From Algibacter marinivivus (lineage in GTDB: Bacteria; Bacteroidota; Bacteroidia; Flavobacteriales; Flavobacteriaceae), in the NCBI RefSeq assembly GCF_003143755.1, contig NZ_QFRI01000001.1, positions 1,200,051 through 1,264,050 on the forward strand: a stretch of 64,000 bases of DNA, in the 5' to 3' direction. The first letter of the stretch is position 1. The number at the start of each line of letters is the position of its first letter. The translations under genes were made by a program, and so were the position numbers. Under the pieces are notes generated by a model. It made no database searches. It saw only the letters and a list, made by a program, of their open reading frames with translations, and was not told the origin of the DNA. Below, piece by piece: positions 53,842 through 62,719 of the stretch.

Positions 53842-55230
53842 ATGAAGCGTAAACATATTCAGCATTTACACAGGCGAGTTGGATTTGGTATTTTACCAAC
53901 AGATTTAGATAAGCTATCAAAAAAGAGTCAAAAGGAAGTTGTCAATAGCCTTTTTTCATCTTCAAAAAACGTTACGCCATTAGAAGTAGATACTTCAGAG
54001 ATTAAAAACATGTTCTCTGGCATGATGAATTTGTCTAAGTTGGAACAAGATGCTCGAAGAAAAATTCAGAAAATAAGTCGCCAAAAACAAATAGAATTAA
54101 ATGTCGCTTGGATAGATAGACTCGCTGTTTCAAAAGAAATTTTAAGAGAAAAGATGACCCTGTTTTGGGCTAACCACTTTGTTTGTGAAGACAATAGTAT
54201 CATATATATTCAACAATTTAATAATACACTTAGAACCCACGCTTTAGGAAATTTCAAAGATTTTGTAAATGCCGTTTCAAAGGAAGCAGCCATGACGAAA
54301 TATTTAAATACTAAACAAAACAGAAAGCAAAAACCAAACGAGAATTTTGCTCGAGAATTGATGGAGTTATTCACTCTAGGCGAAGGACATTATACAGAAG
54401 AAGATATTAAAGAAAGCGCCAAAGCATTTACAGGTTATAGCCATAATTTACAAGGCAAATTTGTGTTCAGAAAACGTGCATATCACGAAGGAGAAAAAAC
54501 CTTTTTCGGGAAAACAGGAAACTTTTCTGGAGAAGATATTGTTGATATTATTCTTGAAAAGAAGCAATGTGCCAAATACATCTGCGGAAAAATATACCGC
54601 TATTTTGTAAATGATACAATTGATGAAACACATGTAAATGCTATGGCTAATGTGTTTTATAAAGATTACAACATTGAAAGTCTGATGCGTTTTATGCTTA
54701 TGTCTGATTGGTTTTATGATGAAAAAAATATAGGAACAAAAATAAAATCGCCAATTGAATTTATTGTCGGAATTAAAACGCTTGTTCCTACCGAGTTTAA
54801 GAACCCTAAGCAATTGCTTTACATTCAAAAGATTTTAGGTCAAAAACTTTTAGATCCTCCAAATGTAGCGGGTTGGAAAGGCGGTAGAAGTTGGATAGAT
54901 AGTAACACCATTGTACTTCGTTTAAAATTACCATCTTTATTAATAAATGGCGCGTACATTTCTAAAGCTGAAGAAGGTCAAGAAAACGTTGATGCAGAAT
55001 CTAAAAAAGCATTTTTTAAGAAAAAGTATGGGAGATGGTTTAAAACAGAAACCGATTGGTTTTATTTCGTAAAGCATTTCAAAAAAGTAGCGTTAGAAGA
55101 TTTAGACAAACACATATTGGCTTGTGAGATTAATAACACTGCAAAGGCATATCTAGACGCTTTACAAAAAGTATCAAAGCAAGAATATTGCATCCAATTG
55201 ATGTCGTTACCAGAATATCAAATGTGTTAA
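53842..55230 (+). CDS. DUF1800 domain-containing protein
   Basis: The 462-residue protein matches the DUF1800 family: HLHRRVGFGILPTDLDKLSK at the N-terminus, MTLFWANHFVCED, NFARELMELFTLGEGHYTEED and LDPPNVAGWKGGRSW. It pairs with DUF1501 in many bacteria, especially Bacteroidota and Planctomycetota; the job of the pair is not known but it is thought to be envelope or extracellular. No signal peptide is obvious. DUF1501 starts 2 bp after its stop. Confidence 0.88.
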   Translation: MKRKHIQHLHRRVGFGILPTDLDKLSKKSQKEVVNSLFSSSKNVTPLEVDTSEIKNMFSGMMNLSKLEQDARRKIQKISRQKQIELNVAWIDRLAVSKEILREKMTLFWANHFVCEDNSIIYIQQFNNTLRTHALGNFKDFVNAVSKEAAMTKYLNTKQNRKQKPNENFARELMELFTLGEGHYTEEDIKESAKAFTGYSHNLQGKFVFRKRAYHEGEKTFFGKTGNFSGEDIVDIILEKKQCAKYICGKIYRYFVNDTIDETHVNAMANVFYKDYNIESLMRFMLMSDWFYDEKNIGTKIKSPIEFIVGIKTLVPTEFKNPKQLLYIQKILGQKLLDPPNVAGWKGGRSWIDSNTIVLRLKLPSLLINGAYISKAEEGQENVDAESKKAFFKKKYGRWFKTETDWFYFVKHFKKVALEDLDKHILACEINNTAKAYLDALQKVSKQEYCIQLMSLPEYQMC

Positions 55231-55232
55231 TT

Positions 55233-56423
55233 ATGGACAGAAGAAAATTTTTAAAACAGTCATCCTTAGCTAGTAGCTTATTTTTTGTTCCTAGTTTTGT
55301 GCGCGCTTTTGAGGAGGTAGCCAGCAGTAAATTAGGCTATAAGCGTTTAGTAATTATACAACTTTCTGGAGGTAACGATGGTTTAAACACCATAATACCT
55401 TACAGAAACGATTTGTATTACAAAGAACGACCAACATTATCAATTGCAAAAACAGACATCATAAAACTTAATGATGAGGTAGGTTTAAACCCAAGTTTAC
55501 AACCTCTAAAAGCACTTTACGATAAAGGCTATTTGTCAATCATAAACAATGTAGGCTATCCAAATCCAGTGCGTTCTCATTTTCGTTCTATGGATATTTG
55601 GCAAACCGCAACAGATTCAAACGAGTTTTCTCAAAGTGGCTGGTTAGGTCGCTATTTAGATAATTATGGCAAATTACCTTACAGTGCAATAGAAATAGAC
55701 GAAAGCTTATCTCTAGCCATGAAGGGCGAAAAAGTAAACGCAATTGCCACACAAGACCCCAAAGTATTTTATAATTTATCAAAAGACCCCTATTTCAAAA
55801 ACATCCATAACCATCAAACCGATGCGCATTTAAACGAGCATAACTTAGGGTATTTATACAAGTCTATGATCGATGCACAGTCGTCTTCAAAGTATATATT
55901 CGAAACCAGTAAAACGGTAACCAGTTTGCAAGAATACCCAAACAATAAGTTCGGAAAACAGATGAAAACCACAGCACAATTCATCAATTCTGGGCTAGAT
56001 ACCAAGGTGTTTTACACCTCTTTAGGCGGGTTCGATACACACGTAAACCAGCTAAACACCCAAAAACGTTTATTATCGCAGTATGCCAATGCTGTAGAAG
56101 CTTTTGTGCAAGATTTAAAAGATAATAACACCTTTAAAGACACACTAATTTTAACCTTTTCAGAGTTCGGTCGTCGTGTAAAACAAAACGCAAGCGCAGG
56201 TACAGATCATGGTACCGCAAACAACGTATTTGTAATAGGCGAAAACCTAAAAAAGCAAGGACTTTATAATAATATGGCAAGCCTAAACAATTTGGATGAT
56301 AATGGCGATTTAAAATTCGAAATAGACTTCAGAACCATATACGCCACCGTTTTAGACAAATGGCTGGAGGTAGATGATAAAAAAGTACTCAACAAGTCCT
56401 TTAGTCAGCTCGATTTTATTTAG
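55233..56423 (+). CDS. DUF1501 domain-containing protein with twin-arginine-like signal
   Basis: The start at 55233 (MDRRKFLKQSSLASSLFFVP) gives a twin-arginine-like signal with cleavage expected after VRAFE (about residue 28); an earlier frame start at 55188 lies inside the DUF1800 gene. The 396-residue protein shows DUF1501 motifs LVIIQLSGGNDGLNTIIPYR and LILTFSEFGRRVKQNASAGT with DHGTANNVFV. The fold is alkaline-phosphatase/sulfatase-like. It pairs with DUF1800. Confidence 0.88.
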   Translation: MDRRKFLKQSSLASSLFFVPSFVRAFEEVASSKLGYKRLVIIQLSGGNDGLNTIIPYRNDLYYKERPTLSIAKTDIIKLNDEVGLNPSLQPLKALYDKGYLSIINNVGYPNPVRSHFRSMDIWQTATDSNEFSQSGWLGRYLDNYGKLPYSAIEIDESLSLAMKGEKVNAIATQDPKVFYNLSKDPYFKNIHNHQTDAHLNEHNLGYLYKSMIDAQSSSKYIFETSKTVTSLQEYPNNKFGKQMKTTAQFINSGLDTKVFYTSLGGFDTHVNQLNTQKRLLSQYANAVEAFVQDLKDNNTFKDTLILTFSEFGRRVKQNASAGTDHGTANNVFVIGENLKKQGLYNNMASLNNLDDNGDLKFEIDFRTIYATVLDKWLEVDDKKVLNKSFSQLDFI

Positions 56424-56431
56424 AATAATTT

Positions 56432-56515
56432 GGGCGTTACCCACAAGGGGTCGGGCTTTCACTAGTCGCTCCTCCTTAGGTCGGGTGCTCCAACATGCCG
56501 TTCAATCCCTAACGC
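56432..56515 (+). repeat. Dispersed composite repeat R1, copy e
   Basis: The copy runs from GGGCGTTACCCACAAGGGGT to CAATCCCTAACGC, with a different centre (CACTAGTCGCTCCTCC, GGTCGGGTGCTCCAACATG). The R2 block follows at once, as in copy d. Confidence 0.75.
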
Positions 56516-56930
56516 GGGCATATTTGCTAGCTAAGTTTTTTAAATATACTTGTTGAATTTTTGGAAGTTTCGTTTAACGTCCACTGTGTGTAGTTTCGTG
56601 TGGAGTTCTCTTAGACTTGACTAAATATACACAAAATTGGCGAGGAGCAATCAACAGTGGACGATGGTATGTAATTAGTAGAAAGGAAGTGTTTGCAAAA
56701 CGCGATTCTAGGTGCCGCAGGCAATTACATACCATCGGTCTCGACTATGATTAGTACGGGAATAAATAAGCGATTAACTTCCGAACTAGCACTAAGGCGA
56801 AGCATTTTGTTTGCTTTAATTTTTTCTTATTCAAAAGTCAAATCTAAATGATTTGACGTCCTTATAAAAATACATTAAACTTTGGGTTAAGAACTAAAAC
56901 CCCGTATTAATTATAGCCAATGTTGTACTT
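56516..56930 (+). repeat. R2 block with nested inverted repeats, 3' flank of cassette locus 2
   Basis: TTCGTTTAACGTCCACTGT (56569-56587) is identical to the locus 1 box. Inside, CGTCCACTGT (56578-56587) is inverted as ACAGTGGACG (56654-56663), and CGATGGTATGTAATT (56662-56676) as AATTACATACCATCG (56723-56737). The block ends with CCAATGTTGTACTT (56917-56930). It occupies most of the 526-bp gap before the propeller-like lipoprotein; I see no ORF in it. Confidence 0.65.
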
Positions 56931-56949
56931 AGTTTTTATAAGTTATTAA

Positions 56950-57900
56950 TTATTTTGGTAAGTTAACTCTAATTCCGTTTTTCCAATAGCAAGCGTTATA
57001 TTCTACAGGAACATTTCCTGTTGATCCACATATATAAATGTCATTTCCATCAATAAAAATACCATTCGCTTGAGCATTATCATCTAATTCAAATAACTCT
57101 CCATTTTTCCAATAACAAGCTGTATGTCCTGTGCTATTACTGTTGTTTTTATTATAAAATCCAACAGCATAAATGTTTTCTCCAGCTAAATAAATTTGAT
57201 TTACTTCACCAAATAGTTCTCCTAATTTTATCATTTCAGTATTTTTCCAATACATCGGAAATGAAGTTTTTCCTCCAACATAAAAATCATCTGAATCAAC
57301 AAGTAGACAACTTGTTCCTCTAAAAAAGAGTTCTTCAGGCATAGGTAATTCGATGATTGGTGAATTTCCATCCCAAAAAAATGGGATACTAGGAACAAAA
57401 CTTGGTTGCTGCAATTCAGTAAAAATTTCTTTACTAATATGTCCACTATAAAAAGGTTGTTTATTAAAAAAACTTATAGCTGATAAGACACCTGGATTAG
57501 GAATATTTGTAGTTATAGGATTATTGTCTTTATAAAATAATATGTTTCCATCAGACATTAAAGCTCCTTGATGAAAACTATACAGATTGGCGTCATAATT
57601 ATGTGTTTTGTTGATGAATGTTGTTCTATATAAGTTATCTATTGATCCACGATAAATGTCATCTATTTTTAATAAATTAGCAAAGGTTATGGAATCGGTT
57701 GAAATATTATCAATCCAAAATTTAGTTGTTAAATTATTATTCGAATTTTTAATACCACTTACAAGTATTTGCCCATTATTGACAAAAATAGAATTACCTA
57801 TTGTAATATCTATTTCAGATGTTACTCTCGTAAATTCGTCATCTCCTGAACAGGAAATAACAAAACTAATAATAAATAAAATTGTTATTTTTTTAATCAT
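56950..57900 (-). CDS. Lipoprotein with propeller-like YWKNG repeats, unknown function
   Basis: The 316-residue protein has a lipoprotein signal MIKKITILFIISFVISC. The second half has recurring YWKN(G/T) units about every 45 residues: FYVGGKTSFPMYWKNTEMIK, HTACYWKNGELFELDDNAQ, and EYNACYWKNGIRVNLPK, with intervening G-N-D-I-Y-I-C-G strands, suggesting a beta-propeller-like fold. The substrate and role are unknown. It is the sole cargo of cassette locus 2. Confidence 0.6.
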   Translation of the reverse strand: MIKKITILFIISFVISCSGDDEFTRVTSEIDITIGNSIFVNNGQILVSGIKNSNNNLTTKFWIDNISTDSITFANLLKIDDIYRGSIDNLYRTTFINKTHNYDANLYSFHQGALMSDGNILFYKDNNPITTNIPNPGVLSAISFFNKQPFYSGHISKEIFTELQQPSFVPSIPFFWDGNSPIIELPMPEELFFRGTSCLLVDSDDFYVGGKTSFPMYWKNTEMIKLGELFGEVNQIYLAGENIYAVGFYNKNNSNSTGHTACYWKNGELFELDDNAQANGIFIDGNDIYICGSTGNVPVEYNACYWKNGIRVNLPK

Positions 57901-57953
57901 AGTATTCTGTATTTTATTACTAGATGGTCATTTTACAAAATGGTTGCTTTAAA

Positions 57954-58040
57954 TTAAGTACAATGCAAAGATAAAGTTCCGTTTCAATGAACTTTATCGA
58001 TTGTTAAACGAAGTTATCATTTTTTTCTGACAAATTCAAG
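57954..58040 (+). repeat. 5' flank element of cassette locus 2
   Basis: Bases 57966-58040 match 43425-43499 at 71 of 75 positions, with the same AAAGTTC/GAACTTT hairpin and a promoter-like TATCTTTG on the minus strand. It starts with AAGTACAA (57956-57963), the inverse of TTGTACTT at 56923. It lies 54 bp before the lipoprotein ATG. Confidence 0.7.
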
Positions 58041-58149
58041 CAGTGTTTACCCGAAGAATAACAACTATAAAAAGCTTATAGGTTTTTGGAAACAAGGCTA
58101 AATTTATAGCACTGGCAAAACATGTTAATTACTAAAAACAGAAAAAAAG

Positions 58150-58220
58150 ACATAAAAAAAACCCTGAACCAATCTTACGATTTGGGGCACAAGGTTTAAT
58201 TAAAAAGATTAATAGCGGTG
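58150..58220 (-). ncRNA. Putative small RNA or leader, unit C
   Basis: On the minus strand a full promoter (TTTG, 18 bp, TATCTTTG at 58250-58221) is followed by CACCGCTATTAATC and ends about 70 nt later in the hairpin AACCTTG/CAGGGTT with TGCCCCAAATC and GATTGG inside, then eight T. The order suggests an independent short RNA or attenuated leader. TGCCCCAAATC is the exact complement of GATTTGGGGCA in units A and B. There is no ORF. It lies between the AlbA_2 gene and cassette locus 2. Confidence 0.45.
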
Positions 58221-58250
58221 CAAAGATAGGATTTATTCTATGTTTTCAAA
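58221..58250 (-). promoter_or_regulatory. Promoter of unit C
   Basis: TTTG (58250-58247), an 18-bp spacer and TATCTTTG (58228-58221) fit the Bacteroidota promoter consensus. Confidence 0.55.
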
Positions 58251-58289
58251 ATTTTAAAGTTAACTTAAGGTTAAATTTATTAACATTTG

Positions 58290-59423
58290 TTAACTGTATT
58301 TTACTTTTCTTAAAATCCTCATAGACTCCTTGTATAAGTTGTAAACCTCTTTATTGTAAGCCTTTAAATAAGGTTTCGCTTCATTAAGTTTATCAAGAGC
58401 CTTATCAAATAAGTTTAAATAACAAATTAAATACGTAGCTGGTAAATTCTTTAAATCCAAAGCTTCTCGTGGTGTTAAAGACAACCCTTTTTTTAATTTA
58501 TCTAAAATAGCGTTGTTTGTGTTATAAATATGGTGGAGGTCTTTTTTATTAAACTGTGGCGGCTCAAACAATAATTTGGTTTCAATATTATAATGGGCGT
58601 TGTCTTCAAATTTAATGATGGTTTCTTCTAAAGGGTAATACTTATTAGAGTCTTGAAGCCCAAGATTCACGTATTCAATAATTTTAAAACTATCATCATT
58701 TATGGCAATAGAAACGTCATCTAAAGCCGAAAAAAATAAACGTACCTGCTCATTAATTAATTCAATATCCACCCGAGAATAAAACGTTTCATTTTTAACC
58801 ACTTTTTTCTGTCCTGCCCAACATACCACAAAATACTCCTTAAAAACTTTATACTGAGGGTTGAAGTCTTTCCTGAAATTCATAAAATCGAAAACACCAT
58901 TAAGCGTATGTTCAATATTATTTTGTGCATGCTTTTCAATGGCAGCAACAATATTTGAGTTTACATCTTTTATTTCAATATCAAACACCTTGGGCATGCT
59001 GATGCTGCCATCTCTAAAAAAAACAGAGCCACCATAATATTTCCAGATGTTTTTTCGAAGTGATGTTATTTTTCCGGTTGGACGAATAGTTACCAACCCA
59101 ACAACCTTATCGTCTGGTAAATGCGGAAACGGAATATTTTCATATTGAACAATAGGCGGATTAGTCAAGTAAGCATTAATAAGGTTTTGGATTTTACTAT
59201 CATCAAAAAAATCAACACCTATAATGTTGTTGTCTTCATCTTCAACACCAATTACTATGTAAGAATTGTTTTTTGGATTGCTATTAGATAAGGCACAAAT
59301 ATGTTTTAAAAACTTAGCTTTCCCTTCCTTATGGCTAATATCAACTTTTCGCTTTTTATCATAAAAACTGTTCTCATCGTTGTGAGCTAGAAGGTGTTTT
59401 ATAAGAAGCCTTTTGTTAATCAT
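58290..59423 (-). CDS. AlbA_2 (Schlafen-type) domain-containing protein
   Basis: The 377-residue protein has an N-terminal AlbA_2/Schlafen-like ATP- or nucleic-acid-binding domain (about residues 10-150), with GKAKFLKHICALSNSNPKNN, YIVIGVEDEDNNIIGVDFFD and GLVTIRPTGKI. The C-terminal part has no clear domain. Such proteins are common around regulators and defence systems, but nothing else here supports a defence role. The gene follows the SDR gene after 34 bp, so they may share a transcript. Confidence 0.78.
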   Translation of the reverse strand: MINKRLLIKHLLAHNDENSFYDKKRKVDISHKEGKAKFLKHICALSNSNPKNNSYIVIGVEDEDNNIIGVDFFDDSKIQNLINAYLTNPPIVQYENIPFPHLPDDKVVGLVTIRPTGKITSLRKNIWKYYGGSVFFRDGSISMPKVFDIEIKDVNSNIVAAIEKHAQNNIEHTLNGVFDFMNFRKDFNPQYKVFKEYFVVCWAGQKKVVKNETFYSRVDIELINEQVRLFFSALDDVSIAINDDSFKIIEYVNLGLQDSNKYYPLEETIIKFEDNAHYNIETKLLFEPPQFNKKDLHHIYNTNNAILDKLKKGLSLTPREALDLKNLPATYLICYLNLFDKALDKLNEAKPYLKAYNKEVYNLYKESMRILRKVKYS

Positions 59424-59428
59424 AGCAG

Positions 59429-59451
59429 TTGTTCCTACATAGGCAGGAATC
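59429..59451. repeat. Degenerate GATTCCTGC-type short inverted repeat
   Basis: GTTCCTACATAGGCAGGAAT is the inverse and degenerate form of the GATTCCTGC/GCAGGAAT repeat at 43528. It lies in the 34-bp SDR-AlbA_2 gap. Confidence 0.4.
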
Positions 59452-59457
59452 TTTTAA

Positions 59458-60213
59458 TTAAAGAGATTTTTTTACTAAAGTTGAACTAGCCTGCGCCGTT
59501 GGAAACACCAACAAATCCGCAATATTAACATGAGGTGGTCTTGACACAGCAAAGTATATAATTTCTGCAATATCTTTAGCTTGTAAAGCTTTAAAACCTT
59601 GGTACACATTATCAGCAATGGCATCGCCTTTAAAGCGCACTTGAGAAAATTCGGTTTCAACCAAACCAGGATTTACAGCGCCTACTTTAATTCCAAAAGG
59701 GTTTAAATCAATCCGCATGCCTTCAGTAATAGCTAAAACAGCATGCTTACTGGCGCAATACACATTGCCTTTTGGATATACTTCTTTTCCAGCCGAGGAT
59801 CCAATATTGATGATATGTCCAGATTTACGTGCTGTCATTTGTGGAATTACAGCTTTACTAACATAAAGTAAGCCTTTAACATTTATATCCATCATAGCGT
59901 CCCAATCATCAATACTTCCTGTTTGGATGGGGTCTAAACCATGTGCATTTCCTGCATTATTAACTAGAATATCTATGTTTTTAAAATCTTTTGGGAGTGA
60001 TTCGATGGCTTTAAAAGTGTCGTTTTTATCGCGTACATCAAAATTTAAAATATGCACATCGGTTAAACGTTCTAATGCTTTTTGGATGGTTTCTAAACGT
60101 TGTAAACGTCTGCCGCAGAGTACTAAATTGATGCCTTGTTTTGCAAATTCGTAGGCTGTTGCTTCTCCTATGCCACTTGTAGCTCCGGTAATTAGGGCTG
60201 TTTTTTTCATCAT
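59458..60213 (-). CDS. SDR family NAD(P)-dependent oxidoreductase
   Basis: The 251-residue Rossmann enzyme has TGATSGIGEATAYEF (cofactor glycine motif), NNAGNAHG, the catalytic Ser in NIGSSAGKEVYP and the Y-x-x-x-K in YCASKHAVLAI. It resembles YdfG/serine 3-dehydrogenase-like reductases; the 3-hydroxy acid or alcohol substrate is unknown. The start has two Met codons (60213 and 60210). It lies divergent from the DUF4382 gene. Confidence 0.88.
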   Translation of the reverse strand: MMKKTALITGATSGIGEATAYEFAKQGINLVLCGRRLQRLETIQKALERLTDVHILNFDVRDKNDTFKAIESLPKDFKNIDILVNNAGNAHGLDPIQTGSIDDWDAMMDINVKGLLYVSKAVIPQMTARKSGHIINIGSSAGKEVYPKGNVYCASKHAVLAITEGMRIDLNPFGIKVGAVNPGLVETEFSQVRFKGDAIADNVYQGFKALQAKDIAEIIYFAVSRPPHVNIADLLVFPTAQASSTLVKKSL

Positions 60214-60332
60214 TAAGTTTTAAATCACTTTAAAAATACTCAAAAGCCTGAAATATTTGTCTTATATCGTTCTTTTTATCGATTGCGTTAATTTTTTTTC
60301 AATTTTGAATAATAAAAAACATCTGTGAATCA

Positions 60333-60340
60333 TACTTTTG
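60333..60340 (+). promoter_or_regulatory. Candidate -7 element for the DUF4382 gene
   Basis: TACTTTTG fits TAnnTTTG and lies 34 bp before the ATG; the -33 part is AT-rich and weak. Confidence 0.4.
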
Positions 60341-60373
60341 ACGTAAATATTATGAACTTAAAAAAATGATATT

Positions 60374-61477
60374 ATGAAATTAACGAAGTATTTAAAATTA
60401 GTTTTTTCTTTAACTGCTGTAATGTTTTTGGGGTCTTGTGATAATTCTGACTCTAATAAAATTGCAGAAGGAGTACCTACTATCTCAGTTAGATTAGTTG
60501 ATGCACCTGGAGATTTTGAAGAAGTTAATGTTGAGGTTGTCGATGTGTTGATTAAAATGGATGATGAAAGTGATGATGATAACGGTTGGATATCATTAGA
60601 ATCCGAAAGTGGCATTGTAAATTTACTAGATTTTACGGGAGGTTTAAGCAAAGTTTTGGTTGATAGATTTCCTATTCCTCAAGGAGAATTAACCCAAATG
60701 CGATTGGTATTAGGAGATGGAAATACTATTGTTATTAAAGATGAAAATGACTTAGATGAAACTTTTGATTTAAAAACACCAAGCGGACAGCAATCTGGAT
60801 TAAAACTTAAAGTAAATACTGAAATAGAAGAAGGTTTTGCGTATGATTTCGTGTTAGATTTTGATGTTGAAAAATCAATTGTTATTGCAGGAAATTCAGG
60901 AAATATTATTTTAAAACCTGTGCTATATGTAAGTGCAGAAGTAAATTCTGGTATTATTGAAGGAACGGTTTCTCCAAGTGATGTTCCAGTAATGGCTTCA
61001 GTTTTAGTAAATGATAACGGAACACCTGAGACTGAAGATGATTTTATAATTTCAGCTTATACTGACGAAACTGGAGCATTTGCATTATGGGGAGTACCAG
61101 CAGGTACATATGAGGTAGTTATTTCGCCTGTTAATGAAGACTCAGATTACTCTGAAGTAAGTGTTGAAAATGTTGTTGTTGCAAATGGTGAAGTTACTAC
61201 GATTTCTGAAACCATAGCGTTAAGTTTAAAACCAGGTTCAATAACTGGAACTATATCTGGTTTAGCTGCAGAAGTTGATGCAACCATTACATTAAATGAT
61301 GCGTCTTCAACAAGTGTTACGTCAGATGTGAATGGAATGTTTGAAATACAAAATGTTGTACCAGGAGATTATACCGTTACAATTAGCGCTGTAGGTTATG
61401 TTTCGCAAGAGTTCATGATTACTTTAGAACCAGCAGAAGAAGAAATTATAGATGCTACTTTATTAGAAGTGGAATAA
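60374..61477 (+). CDS. DUF4382 lipoprotein with carboxypeptidase-regulatory-like repeats
   Basis: The 367-residue protein has a lipoprotein signal ending in MFLGSC (Cys about residue 23), a DUF4382 domain (about 35-190, with SVRLVDAPGDFEEVNVEVVD and IPQGELTQMRLVLGDGN), and two carboxypeptidase-regulatory-like folds in tandem (about 194-280 and 290-367, with TDETGAFALWGVPAGTYEVV and SDVNGMFEIQNVVPGDYTVT). It is predicted to sit on the outer membrane and bind a sugar or protein. A terminator follows. Confidence 0.85.
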   Translation: MKLTKYLKLVFSLTAVMFLGSCDNSDSNKIAEGVPTISVRLVDAPGDFEEVNVEVVDVLIKMDDESDDDNGWISLESESGIVNLLDFTGGLSKVLVDRFPIPQGELTQMRLVLGDGNTIVIKDENDLDETFDLKTPSGQQSGLKLKVNTEIEEGFAYDFVLDFDVEKSIVIAGNSGNIILKPVLYVSAEVNSGIIEGTVSPSDVPVMASVLVNDNGTPETEDDFIISAYTDETGAFALWGVPAGTYEVVISPVNEDSDYSEVSVENVVVANGEVTTISETIALSLKPGSITGTISGLAAEVDATITLNDASSTSVTSDVNGMFEIQNVVPGDYTVTISAVGYVSQEFMITLEPAEEEIIDATLLEVE

Positions 61478-61494
61478 CATTAAATAAAAAAATT

Positions 61495-61530
61495 AAAAAA
61501 GCACAAAATCATATGATTTTGTGCTTTTTT
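61495..61530 (+). terminator. Terminator after the DUF4382 gene
   Basis: AAAAAAGCACAAAATC pairs with GATTTTGTGCTTTTTT around ATAT, followed by more T. Confidence 0.85.
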
Positions 61531-61703
61531 TTTATTTGTAAATCCTATTTAAGATTTGCTTATCATAATAATACGTTAAAGCATTAGATAAAGGTGCTTA
61601 GCTTATTTTTTTAACCATTTTTTAACACCTTTACAATAATTTTTTTAACATTTTGCAATGCTCAAATACTAAGCGTACATTCGGGCTTTTAATAAAACAA
61701 AAA

Positions 61704-62708
61704 ATGATGGAAGAAACAGGGACAATTGATATTAAGTCGATAAACGAGAAAATTGAAAAGGAAAGTGCTTTTGTTGATTTACTGATGCTTGAAATGAATA
61801 AAGTTATCGTGGGTCAGAAACACATGGTGGAACGTTTGCTGATTGGTTTATTAGGACAAGGGCATATTCTTTTAGAAGGTGTTCCGGGGTTAGCAAAAAC
61901 GTTAGCTATTAATACATTGGCACAAGCTGTAGACGGGAGTTTTAGTAGAATACAGTTTACACCAGATTTACTACCTGCTGATGTTACAGGAACGTTGATT
62001 TACAATATGAAAGTCAACGATTTTTCTATTAAAAAAGGACCCATATTTGCAAATTTTGTATTGGCAGATGAGATTAATAGAGCGCCTGCAAAAGTACAAT
62101 CGGCTTTACTGGAAGCAATGCAAGAAAAGCAAGTAACTATTGGTGATGAAACCTTTAAATTAGATAAGCCGTTTTTAGTAATGGCAACTCAAAATCCTGT
62201 GGAACAAGAAGGAACATACCCGTTGCCAGAAGCGCAGGTTGACCGTTTTATGCTTAAAACAGTTATTGATTATCCGAAAATTGACGAAGAGCAATTGATT
62301 ATGAGAGCCAACATGAAAGGTGCTTGGGATAAAGTAAACCCTGTGGTTTCTATATCTCAGATACTTAAAGCGCAAGAGGCTGTTCGTGATGTTTATATGG
62401 ATGAAAAAATTGAGAAATACATTCTGGATATTATTTTCGCTACACGTTATCCAGATAAATACAGATTGCCAGCTTTAAAACCATTAATTTCTTTTGGAGC
62501 ATCGCCTCGTGGAAGTATCAATTTAGCAACCGCAGCAAAATGTTATGCATTTATTAAGCGTCGTGGGTATGTAATTCCTGAGGATGTGCGTGCCGTAGTT
62601 TACGATGTATTACGTCATAGAATTGGTATTACTTATGAAGCTGAAGCTGAAAATGTAACTTCAGTTGATATTATCAACAAGATAGTAAACGAGATAGAAG
62701 TGCCATAG
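61704..62708 (+). CDS. MoxR family AAA+ ATPase
   Basis: The 334-residue protein has Walker A in EGVPGLAKTLAINTLAQ, Walker B in LADEINRAPAKVQSALLEAM, and sensor MATQNPVEQEGTYPLPEAQ. The start at 61704 (MMEETG) is preferred over an in-frame ATG at 61653 that would add 17 odd residues. MoxR ATPases mature or activate partner vWA proteins; DUF58 follows here in the Bacteroides aerotolerance (Bat)-type operon. Confidence 0.92.
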   Translation: MMEETGTIDIKSINEKIEKESAFVDLLMLEMNKVIVGQKHMVERLLIGLLGQGHILLEGVPGLAKTLAINTLAQAVDGSFSRIQFTPDLLPADVTGTLIYNMKVNDFSIKKGPIFANFVLADEINRAPAKVQSALLEAMQEKQVTIGDETFKLDKPFLVMATQNPVEQEGTYPLPEAQVDRFMLKTVIDYPKIDEEQLIMRANMKGAWDKVNPVVSISQILKAQEAVRDVYMDEKIEKYILDIIFATRYPDKYRLPALKPLISFGASPRGSINLATAAKCYAFIKRRGYVIPEDVRAVVYDVLRHRIGITYEAEAENVTSVDIINKIVNEIEVP

Positions 62709-62719
62709 AAAAGAGTTTC

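Noticed and set aside
56374-56556. 60-residue frame across R1 copy e
   Set aside because: It is made of repeat sequence and out of frame with DUF1501; no start signal.
58290-59423. AlbA_2 protein as part of a phage-defence island
   Set aside because: No nuclease, toxin or other defence gene is next to it; the neighbours are an SDR and repeats.
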